DNA of 6,931 nt from Verrucomicrobiia bacterium. Its GTDB lineage: Bacteria; Verrucomicrobiota; Verrucomicrobiia; Opitutales; Opitutaceae. The notes beneath the pieces are model-generated. The model ran no database searches, was not told the origin of the DNA, and saw nothing but the letters and a program-made list of their open reading frames with translations. This document shows, piece after piece, positions 1-6,125 of this stretch. The position numbers were made by a program, and so were the translations under genes. The stretch covers positions 1-6,931 of the forward strand of contig JAUHWE010000248.1 in assembly GCA_030424825.1 (NCBI GenBank), written 5' to 3'. Positions within the stretch are counted from its first letter, which is position 1; each line of letters starts with the position of its first letter.

Positions 1-10
1 GACAAAGGTG

Positions 11-1486
11 ATGACCGACGAACAGTCGGGCCCCAACCCCAATCCCCTCCCACTAGTGCGACCTATACCGTTTCCTTTAATCGCAGCCTTACTTTGCAAC
101 GCTGCGACCCTTGTCCTCGCCGACCGCCCCAATGTACTCTTCATCGCCGTAGATGACTTGCGGCCTGAACTGAGCAGTTATGGGCAATCGCAAATCATAT
201 CGCCCCACATCGATCGATTGGCGGATAGCGGCACGCGTTTCGAGAGGGCTTACTGTATGGTGCCCACCTGTGGCGCTTCGCGGGCGAGCCTATTCAGTGG
301 TCAGAGACCCACTCCCGATCGATTCGTTCGGTACACCGCTAGAATCGATGAGGATTCGCCTGGCGCCACAGCGCTGCATTCCCATTTTAAAAACAACGGA
401 TACGAAACTCATAGCCTCGGCAAAATCCTCCACTTCCCCGATGACCAATCTGAGGGCTGGAGCGAAGCCCCCTGGCGGCCCAACCGGGACGACCCCATCA
501 TTCAGGCTAAAATAAAAGGATGGGAGACTCCTTCTAATTTGGAGGAACTGATGACCCAGTCGAGAAACAAGCGACTCCCATTTGCCTCTTTTGATGTTGA
601 TGATGATTCCTTAGGCGACGGCAAGACCGCAGCGGAAGCGGTTCGACGAATCCACCGTCTGGCCGCCCACGAATCGCCCTTCTTTCTCGCGGTTGGTTTT
701 TTCAAGCCCCATCTCCCTTTCAACGCTCCAAAAAGGTATTGGGACCTCTATGACAATACACCAATCGATTTGCCTGAAAACTATTTCGTGCCGCAAGGGG
801 CGCCCAATGAGGCGATTCACAATTTTGGCGAGCTCAGAAGCTACGTCGCGGTCCCCAAAACAGGTCCAGTATCTGACGAAATGGCTCGGACATTGATTCG
901 TGGATACTATGCCTGCGTCTCCTACACCGATGCCCAGGTTGGTCGTTTGCTCGATGCTCTCGACGAAACAGGGCTTTCTGAAAACACGATCGTGGTGCTT
1001 TGGGGCGACCATGGGTGGAATCTAGGAGAGCACACACTTTGGTGTAAGCACTGTACTTTCGAGACTTCAATGCGGGTCCCGTTGATCATCCGGACTCCCG
1101 AACACGTTCGATCTGGAAAAGGCAATTCAACCCAAGCGCTTGCTGAATTCATAGATCTGTACCCAACACTTTGCGATCTGGCTGGCATCGCGCTACCCGA
1201 CCATCTGGATGGAGAGAGCCTCGTTCCCCTGATTCAAGACAGCTCCCACAAAGGAAAAGGATTTGCCATTGGAAGATTTCGCAATGGCGACACGATTAGA
1301 ACCGACCGCTGGCGGTACACCGAATACACTTCTAGCCAAGACGCGGGGAGAGGGCCCGTCGTCTCGCGGATGCTTTACGACCATAGCAATGACCCGGACG
1401 AAAACCGGAATCTCGCCAATTTGCCAGAATACCAAACAATCGTCTCCGAATTGTCACGCTCCCTGAACTCACAAAAGGGCCGCTAG
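11..1486 (+). CDS. Secreted Cys-type sulfatase, iduronate-2-sulfatase-like (family S1)
   Basis: This gene encodes a sulfatase that hydrolyses sulfate esters, probably on a sulfated polysaccharide or oligosaccharide. Numbered from the ATG at 11 (491 residues), the N-terminal metal site is V-D48-D49-L-R-P. The maturation motif is C87-G-A-S-R91, in which the Cys would become formylglycine. K232-P-H234 and W-G-D333-H334-G supply further metal and sulfate ligands, and K346 lies in the usual W-C-K-H segment. The C-terminal subdomain is present, so the catalytic protein is full length. A hydrophobic stretch ending in V-L-A37 before D-R-P-N is a good signal peptide with a signal peptidase I site, so export is likely. 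The start is uncertain: GTG at 8 and ATG at 11 adjoin, the frame is open to the left edge, and GTG at 56 would give a shorter, more typical signal peptide. Family placement is firm; the substrate cannot be read from the sequence. Confidence 0.93.
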   Translation: MTDEQSGPNPNPLPLVRPIPFPLIAALLCNAATLVLADRPNVLFIAVDDLRPELSSYGQSQIISPHIDRLADSGTRFERAYCMVPTCGASRASLFSGQRPTPDRFVRYTARIDEDSPGATALHSHFKNNGYETHSLGKILHFPDDQSEGWSEAPWRPNRDDPIIQAKIKGWETPSNLEELMTQSRNKRLPFASFDVDDDSLGDGKTAAEAVRRIHRLAAHESPFFLAVGFFKPHLPFNAPKRYWDLYDNTPIDLPENYFVPQGAPNEAIHNFGELRSYVAVPKTGPVSDEMARTLIRGYYACVSYTDAQVGRLLDALDETGLSENTIVVLWGDHGWNLGEHTLWCKHCTFETSMRVPLIIRTPEHVRSGKGNSTQALAEFIDLYPTLCDLAGIALPDHLDGESLVPLIQDSSHKGKGFAIGRFRNGDTIRTDRWRYTEYTSSQDAGRGPVVSRMLYDHSNDPDENRNLANLPEYQTIVSELSRSLNSQKGR

Positions 1487-1525
1487 CCGATCCGCCAAGA
1501 AAGCCGGAGAAACTAGGAATTTTCC

Positions 1526-1570
1526 TTGATCCAGGTCAAATTTGATCAACTGGCTTCTTGATTCTTGTCA
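1526..1570. repeat. 16-bp-phased TTGAT direct repeats in the intergenic gap
   Basis: TTGATC begins at 1526 and again at 1542, and TTGATT begins at 1558, an exact 16-bp period. The first and third copies are alike over 13 bases (1526-1538 and 1558-1570, both TTGAT-N-C-N-N-GTCA) and lie 32 bp apart. The first copy also forms an inverted pair with GATCAA at 1544-1549. The array lies 55 bp before the ATG of the monohaem gene, where a regulator could bind. Binding is inference; the repeats themselves are directly visible, though short. Confidence 0.4.
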
Positions 1571-1625
1571 TCGCCTCTCTAGAGAAAGAGTCCTGTCGAG
1601 GAAATTCAAACCCTACCCTCAAAAC

Positions 1626-2876
1626 ATGAAACTCTTTTTGCTAGCCTGCTCCATCGTCGTTTTCCCCGTAATCACACTCGGGCAAAAAGCCTACGAATCC
1701 GCACCCATCAACTACTATGACAGCGAGGCCGTTGATAAAATTGCAGACTACTTTGCGGATCCGGAAAACTTCAAAGAATGGGAACGCTCGGGACCGAGTT
1801 CCTATTTAGAGGATTTTCTTGACACGTTCGATATCCCGGCCGCTTCTCAATCGCTCGTCTTTTCCAAGACAAGCCTACAAGCAAGCCGCATTCGGCCCAA
1901 GAACCCACGCGCGATCTACTTTAACGACGAAATCTACGTGGGATGGGTGCCCGGCGGAGATTACTTGGAAGTGTCCGCCCCCAGCCCCGAGACCGGCACC
2001 AATTTTTATGTGGTTGAGATGGATGGCGACCGTCCCGAACTTGTCCGAGAAAACCACGACTGCCTACAGTGCCATGGCGGATCCTTTACTCGAGACATCC
2101 CCGGGCACCTTGTTCGTTCCGTGTATCCAGATCTCTCCGGCCAGCCCATATTTAAAGCCGGTACCCGCGTTGTAGACCAGACCACCCCTATCCATGAACG
2201 CTGGGGCGGATGGCTCGTCACAGGGGCGGAAATGAATCACAAAGGCAACTCTATCTACAACGAAACAAGCGCTGGGGCGGCATTCAGTTCTGAATTTACG
2301 ATAGAAGATGTTCCAAATAATGGATACCTTTCTGAAGGAAGTGACGTCGTGGCCCAGCTCGTACTCGCTCACCAAGCGCAATTGCACACCTTGCTGGCGG
2401 ATCTCGTTCTATCGACACGTCGAGCCTTCCACGATCAGAGAATAATGGATGAGCTACTGAAGCGCGAGGACCCCATCTCAGAGTCTACCGCCCGCCGCAT
2501 CAAGCACGCCAGCGACAAGGTTCTAAAATACATGTTCTTCGTAGACGAAGCGGATATTCCAAAGATCGAAATCGCCGACTCTCCATTCGCTCAAGCCTTC
2601 CATAATCGGGGGCCAAAAGACTCGAAAGGGAGATCGCTTTACCAACTGCGGGTAAACCGCCGCATGTTTCGCTATCCATTCAGCTACATCGTATACACCG
2701 ACACGTTTAACGATCTACCAAAAGAAGCGCTCGACTACGTTTGGCCGGAAATTGAACGCATCCTAGACCCAACCACACGGCACGAGGGTTACAGTCATCT
2801 GTCTCGACGTGACAAAACCGCTATCAAGGAAATTCTGCTTGAGACCCATCCTGCGGCCAGGGAATACTGGGAGTGA
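1626..2876 (+). CDS. Exported monohaem cytochrome c-like protein of unknown function
   Basis: The product has 416 residues. It begins with a short signal peptide (M-K-L-F-L-L-A-C, hydrophobic to about residue 19, then Q-K-A-Y), so it should act in the periplasm. A single C146-L-Q-C-H150 motif predicts one covalently bound c-type haem. It sits in a conserved-looking core that includes the segments R-E-N-H-D-C and R-W-G-G-W-L-V-T-G. H205, in M-N-H-K-G-N, is a candidate second axial ligand, although other His or Met residues are possible. I know proteins of this style from Verrucomicrobia, Planctomycetes and Acidobacteria, where they are usually called hypothetical; no enzymatic role can be assigned. 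An upstream TTG start at 1542 would put a charged, non-signal-like 28-residue extension before the signal peptide, so I chose the ATG at 1626. No Shine-Dalgarno sequence precedes it. It could be an electron carrier or a haem enzyme. Confidence 0.85.
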   Translation: MKLFLLACSIVVFPVITLGQKAYESAPINYYDSEAVDKIADYFADPENFKEWERSGPSSYLEDFLDTFDIPAASQSLVFSKTSLQASRIRPKNPRAIYFNDEIYVGWVPGGDYLEVSAPSPETGTNFYVVEMDGDRPELVRENHDCLQCHGGSFTRDIPGHLVRSVYPDLSGQPIFKAGTRVVDQTTPIHERWGGWLVTGAEMNHKGNSIYNETSAGAAFSSEFTIEDVPNNGYLSEGSDVVAQLVLAHQAQLHTLLADLVLSTRRAFHDQRIMDELLKREDPISESTARRIKHASDKVLKYMFFVDEADIPKIEIADSPFAQAFHNRGPKDSKGRSLYQLRVNRRMFRYPFSYIVYTDTFNDLPKEALDYVWPEIERILDPTTRHEGYSHLSRRDKTAIKEILLETHPAAREYWE

Positions 2877-2969
2877 CACATCCCTCGAAGGGTGGTTGCG
2901 ATTCCCGCCATTAAACACTGGAGCGAGCAGTTTTCAAATTACAGGATTTGACGACGCATCTGCTTAGAA

Positions 2970-2998
2970 TGTACAAGGGATTGCCCAATCATTACAAT
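2970..2998 (+). promoter_or_regulatory. Candidate sigma-70-type promoter for the isomerase pair
   Basis: TGTACA (2970-2975, 4/6 to the -35 consensus) is followed 17 bp later by TACAAT (2993-2998, 5/6 to the -10 consensus). Transcription would start near 3005, leaving a leader of about 40 bases before the ATG at 3046. An overlapping alternative is TTGACG at 2948-2953 with TACAAG 18 bp downstream. The rest of the 169-bp gap shows no gene and no clear hairpin. The assignment rests on consensus matching only. Confidence 0.35.
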
Positions 2999-3045
2999 AT
3001 GGGTTGCTCAAAATAGATTATCCTCATTTGTTTCCAGAATACCTT

Positions 3046-4077
3046 ATGAATTATCCCAAACTCCATAACGCTATGTGGCCCGGTCTCGTCGGTAAAGGCG
3101 GCGACGAAGAAGGTGCCGAACCACCCATCAGTCTAGACCGCATGCTCGAATTGACAGCAGGCGCCGACGTCAACGGACAGAAGTTCGAAGGCATCGATTA
3201 CTTCCTCTTTCATCCTCACACGGACCCGGATGCCAGCGAAGACGAATTGAAGGCGATCGCCGACAAGATCGCTGGTCATGGTTTCACGGTAGGCTCCCTC
3301 GTAGCCCCGGTTTGGCCCGGCACCGTTGGCGACTCTGCCATGGGTGACGACGAGCAACAGCAAAAGTTTCTCACCGCCGTCGAAAAGGCCTGCCGCATCG
3401 CCAAGATTTTCAATAACCACGGAGTACGCAAGTACGGTGTCATCCGAATCGATTCCGCCGAATTCGGGATCGCCAAATGGCGGGAAGATCCAAAAGCAAA
3501 TACCACTCGGATAGCAGAAACCTTTAAGAAAGCGGCCAAGATTGCGGCGGACAACGGCGAGCGTCTCGCCGCTGAAGGCGAAATCTGCTGGGCTGGGATG
3601 CATTCGTGGAAGGACATGCTTAATCTCCTCGAAGAGGTCGGCATGCCCGAATCACTCGGATTCCAATGTGACCTCGCCCACACCTACTTGTACCTAATGG
3701 GCTACAACGCGCCCGAACATGCTCTCTTGCAGGAAGGCTACAGCGAGGAAGCGTTCGACGCCGCCTACAAGACCATGACCGATGCCTTGCGACCATGGAC
3801 CATCGACTTTCACGTCGCCCAAAACGACGGAAGCGTGCATGGTGCCGGCTCTCACGACAAGACTGGCAAACACTGCCCGGCAGACGACCCCAATGGTAAG
3901 GTAGATATCGTCAAGTGCGCCGGCTACTGGCTAGAAGGCGCGGCCGAACGCGGTATCGAGCACATTTGCTGGGACGGATGCATGTTCCCTAACGCCATGC
4001 TCGAAACTCCAGAGACTTGGAACACCATTCTCGCATCTATGATTGCAGTGCGCGATGCCCACGGCTGGAACGCCTAG
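3046..4077 (+). CDS. Sugar isomerase/epimerase-like TIM-barrel protein (xylose isomerase-like)
   Basis: The product is a 343-residue cytoplasmic protein of the xylose isomerase-like TIM-barrel (AP endonuclease 2) superfamily. Characteristic segments are the N-terminal [17 protein letters not shown] (E177, E179), Q-C-D209-L-A-H212, D-F-H256-V-A-Q-N-D and C-W-D310-G-C. E179, D209, H256 and D310 are plausible equivalents of the Glu/Asp/His/acidic metal quartet in this superfamily; that mapping is inferred. [10 protein letters not shown], after H256, is another distinctive segment. I recognise the overall pattern as a family common in Verrucomicrobia and Planctomycetes carbohydrate clusters, but its substrate is not known to me. 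The ATG at 3046 was chosen because the family begins M-x-Y-P-K-L-H-N; a TTG at 3004 would add 14 residues with no family match. The next TIM-barrel gene follows after 57 bp, so the two are probably cotranscribed and may act on successive sugars. Confidence 0.9.
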   Translation: MNYPKLHNAMWPGLVGKGGDEEGAEPPISLDRMLELTAGADVNGQKFEGIDYFLFHPHTDPDASEDELKAIADKIAGHGFTVGSLVAPVWPGTVGDSAMGDDEQQQKFLTAVEKACRIAKIFNNHGVRKYGVIRIDSAEFGIAKWREDPKANTTRIAETFKKAAKIAADNGERLAAEGEICWAGMHSWKDMLNLLEEVGMPESLGFQCDLAHTYLYLMGYNAPEHALLQEGYSEEAFDAAYKTMTDALRPWTIDFHVAQNDGSVHGAGSHDKTGKHCPADDPNGKVDIVKCAGYWLEGAAERGIEHICWDGCMFPNAMLETPETWNTILASMIAVRDAHGWNA

Positions 4078-4134
4078 TCTTTATTCGATTGTAAATTCAC
4101 AACCCTCATCACCCCAAATAAACAAAAGCAAACA

Positions 4135-4956
4135 ATGGCTAACATCTCTCTAGGAGCAGAAGTATATACATGGTTCATGCGGGAAACCGGTGCCGCCTAC
4201 GACAACAAGCTGGGTCACATGATCGAGATCGTCGAGAAAGCCGGATTCCAAGGCATCGAGCCGATGCATTTTTGGATGGGCGACTTGACCGACCCGGCCA
4301 AACTTGCCGACAAGCTAGACCAGCACAACGTCAAGCTAGCGGGCATCGCCCTCGTCCTCGACTGGAACAATCCGGAAGAGACAGAAGACGAACGTCGTCA
4401 GGCAGACGAAGTGATCGAAACCCTGAAGAAATTTCCCGGCGCGCCACTCTGTACCGTGCAGATGCCAAACGGCCGGCACGACCTGGAGCAGCGCCGCCTC
4501 AATCTGGTAGCCAATGTGAACGCGGTTTCCCGCCGTGCCCACGACGCGGGCTTGCGATGCTCGTTCCATCCCAATTCGCCGGATACCTCTATCAATCGCA
4601 CGGAAGAAGACTACGCCGTCATCCTAAACGGGCTCGATGCGAGCGTGACCGGATGGACCCCCGATGTCGGGCACATCATCAACGGTGGCATGGATCCGCT
4701 CACTAAAATGAAAGAGTTCAGCTCCCTCATCAACCACGTCCACTACAAAGATTGGGATGGGAATCCCGAGTGGACGCTAATGGGAGAAGGCAAAGTCGAC
4801 TTTCCCGGAATCACCCAGTGGCTCGTCGATCAAGACTTGGATGGCTGGATCATTTGCGAAGACGAAGCGGACAAAGCCATCGAAGATCCAGACGGAGTCA
4901 CCCTCCACGACGGAAAATACTGCCAAGAGAAGCTGATTCCCATCATCAACGGATAA
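4135..4956 (+). CDS. Sugar phosphate isomerase/epimerase, IolE/xylose isomerase-like TIM barrel
   Basis: The product has 273 residues and forms a compact TIM barrel of the superfamily that includes inosose dehydratase (IolE), hydroxypyruvate isomerase and sugar epimerases. Visible markers are G-I-E42-P near the end of an early strand, S-F-H145-P-N, W-T-P-D177-V-G-H180, I-N-H201-V-H203-Y-K-D and the closing C-E242-D-E. D177, a His of the H-V-H segment and E242 are the likely metal ligands; H145 occupies a position that is histidine-rich in IolE. No signal peptide is present, so it should be cytoplasmic. The start codon follows an A-rich stretch without a Shine-Dalgarno sequence. A strong intrinsic terminator begins 27 bp after the stop, so this is the last gene of the two-gene unit. 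It shows no close resemblance to the preceding barrel, so the pair is not a recent duplication. The reaction (isomerase, epimerase or dehydratase) cannot be decided from sequence alone. Confidence 0.9.
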   Translation: MANISLGAEVYTWFMRETGAAYDNKLGHMIEIVEKAGFQGIEPMHFWMGDLTDPAKLADKLDQHNVKLAGIALVLDWNNPEETEDERRQADEVIETLKKFPGAPLCTVQMPNGRHDLEQRRLNLVANVNAVSRRAHDAGLRCSFHPNSPDTSINRTEEDYAVILNGLDASVTGWTPDVGHIINGGMDPLTKMKEFSSLINHVHYKDWDGNPEWTLMGEGKVDFPGITQWLVDQDLDGWIICEDEADKAIEDPDGVTLHDGKYCQEKLIPIING

Positions 4957-4983
4957 CAGGCTCCTCCCGCCCTTTTGAATTTC

Positions 4984-5023
4984 AAGTCCTGCAGCCCACA
5001 AGCTGCAGGGCTTTTTGCTTTTT
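4984..5023 (+). terminator. Rho-independent terminator after the isomerase pair
   Basis: CCTGCAGC (4988-4995) and GCTGCAGG (5002-5009) form a perfect 8-bp stem around the 6-base loop CCACAA. A U-G wobble and AAG/CTT pairing extend it to about 12 bp. Two T-runs follow (TTTTT at 5012-5016, then another after GC). The complementary strand has no T-run after the stem, so it works in the + direction only. It separates the isomerase unit from the regulator gene. Confidence 0.88.
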
Positions 5024-5154
5024 CCATTGATTCCGAAGAAGCAATCTCAACTCCAGATCATTCCCCTTGCGATTCTAGGATGAGACTGGTTTTTTCATTC
5101 TTCCCAATAATCTCGTTTAACTGCTATCGGCTGATTAAGTGAAGATTGAATCGG

Positions 5155-5904
5155 ATGAAGAAACAATCCCAAGACAACGACTCGCTTTCCCAGTTCATCA
5201 AGGACAATGGAATCGTGAATACAGGTCAGCTCCTGTTCGACTGCATTCCCGGTCTTCTCTTCTTCGTCAAAGACGCCGATCGGCATTTCGTCTATGTGAA
5301 TCAGGAACTCGCTGATTTCATGGGGCTGAAAAACAAGGACGATATCGTGGGCAGGCCCGATTCGGACTTTTTTGCGGACGATATCGAGAAAAGCTATGCC
5401 GCTGATGACAAACGTGTGATCGAAGAAGCGTACATCGTTAAGAACAAGGTAGAACTCATCACTACGTCACAACGACTGATTCAATGGCATATCACCAACA
5501 AAGTGCCTCTCTTTAACGAATCGGGCGCGGTTTGCGGCCTGGCAGGCGTTACCCGGAAATTTGAAGGCAACACCAATGCCCTCCATCGATCGGCACTTGA
5601 CCGTTCTATCCAATACATCGCGTCCAATTACGCGCAAGAGATCAAACTGAAGGATCTCGCCAAAGAGTGCGGGCTCTCCCTCAGTGCCTTCGAACGACAT
5701 TTCAAAAAGAGCTTTCATCTAACCCCCATCCAGTACCTAAACCGCTATCGAATTCAGCAGTCCTGTGCGGCCCTAAGCCAAACCGACGCTCCCATATCAG
5801 CGATTGCGATGGACTGCGGCTTCTACGACCAAAGCCATTTTACGCGGTCGTTTCTGAGGGTTCTGCACACCACACCCGCCGCCTATCGGAAACGGTACAC
5901 CTAA
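5155..5904 (+). CDS. PAS-domain AraC-family transcriptional regulator
   Basis: The product has 249 residues. Residues about 30-137 form a PAS sensor domain, opening with C-I-P-G-L-L-F-F-V-K-D and continuing V-Y-V-N-Q, with G-R-P-D-S-D-F-F in the middle. Residues about 148-249 form an AraC-type DNA-binding domain with two helix-turn-helix units: the first near 163-187 (L-A-K-E-C-G-L-S) and the second near 212-248 (I-A-M-D-C-G-F-Y-D-Q-S-H-F-T-R-S-F). The C-terminal R-K-R-Y-T is typical. A PAS domain replaces the cupin-like sugar-binding arm of classical AraC, so the signal is not obvious; PAS domains can bind small ligands or haem, but no ligand residue is evident. ATG 5155 was chosen over TTG 5146, and GAAG at 5141-5144 gives a weak ribosome-binding site. 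It is a likely regulator of the neighbouring sugar genes, by context. Confidence 0.93.
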   Translation: MKKQSQDNDSLSQFIKDNGIVNTGQLLFDCIPGLLFFVKDADRHFVYVNQELADFMGLKNKDDIVGRPDSDFFADDIEKSYAADDKRVIEEAYIVKNKVELITTSQRLIQWHITNKVPLFNESGAVCGLAGVTRKFEGNTNALHRSALDRSIQYIASNYAQEIKLKDLAKECGLSLSAFERHFKKSFHLTPIQYLNRYRIQQSCAALSQTDAPISAIAMDCGFYDQSHFTRSFLRVLHTTPAAYRKRYT

Positions 5905-5940
5905 AGCGTCCCCCCTGGACTGTACCCCATTTATTTACTG

Positions 5941-5970
5941 ATCTCGCTTTCTCTGAATTCTCAATCTCGC
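5941..5970. repeat. ATCTCGC direct repeat, possible regulator site
   Basis: ATCTCGC occurs at 5941-5947 and again at 5964-5970, 23 bp apart, about two helical turns, which is close to the spacing of AraC-type half-sites. The 221-bp gap between the regulator and the RhaD-like gene also holds CCCTCAAT at 5997-6004 and 6091-6098. No gene or clear terminator is visible in this gap. These are short repeats that could arise by chance. Confidence 0.2.
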
Positions 5971-6108
5971 ACCCCTTCCTTCTTATCTTTCTCAAACCCT
6001 CAATGCCGCTTTTGTACATATCATTGCGGAAAAAGTCCTAGCGTAAATCTACCATTTCCCCGATAATCTAGCCTCAAAATCGCCCTAACGCCCTCAATCC
6101 CCAAAAAA

Positions 6109-6124
6109 TCGCAAACGTTTAGAA
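6109..6124. promoter_or_regulatory. LacI/PurR-family-like operator palindrome
   Basis: The sequence TCGCAAACGTTTAGAA contains the perfect 8-bp palindrome AAACGTTT (6113-6120), centred on CG. This is the core of operators used by LacI-family regulators (PurR boxes and CcpA cre sites share an AANCGNTT-type core). It ends one base before the ATG of the RhaD-like gene, where the ribosome-binding site would be. A bound repressor there would block transcription. Outside the 8-bp core the symmetry is imperfect, and no LacI-type gene is in the window. Confidence 0.4.
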
Positions 6125-6125
6125 T

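Noticed and set aside
2879..2893. Possible terminator hairpin CCCT-CGA-AGGG after the monohaem gene
   Set aside because: The stem is only 4 bp and no T-run follows.
3004..3045. Upstream TTG start for the first isomerase
   Set aside because: The added 14 residues do not match the family, whereas the ATG at 3046 gives the expected N-terminus.
3133..3603. 156-codon open frame on the minus strand
   Set aside because: It lies wholly inside the strongly supported isomerase gene on the + strand and its protein has no recognisable family pattern; it is a codon-bias shadow.
5082..5111. Possible promoter before the PAS-AraC gene (AATAAT at 5106-5111)
   Set aside because: The best -35 match at suitable spacing is only 3/6, so I did not list it as a feature.
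5667..6041. 124-codon + strand frame overlapping the regulator end and the following gap
   Set aside because: It begins inside the AraC DNA-binding domain in another frame, and the product has no domain-like pattern.
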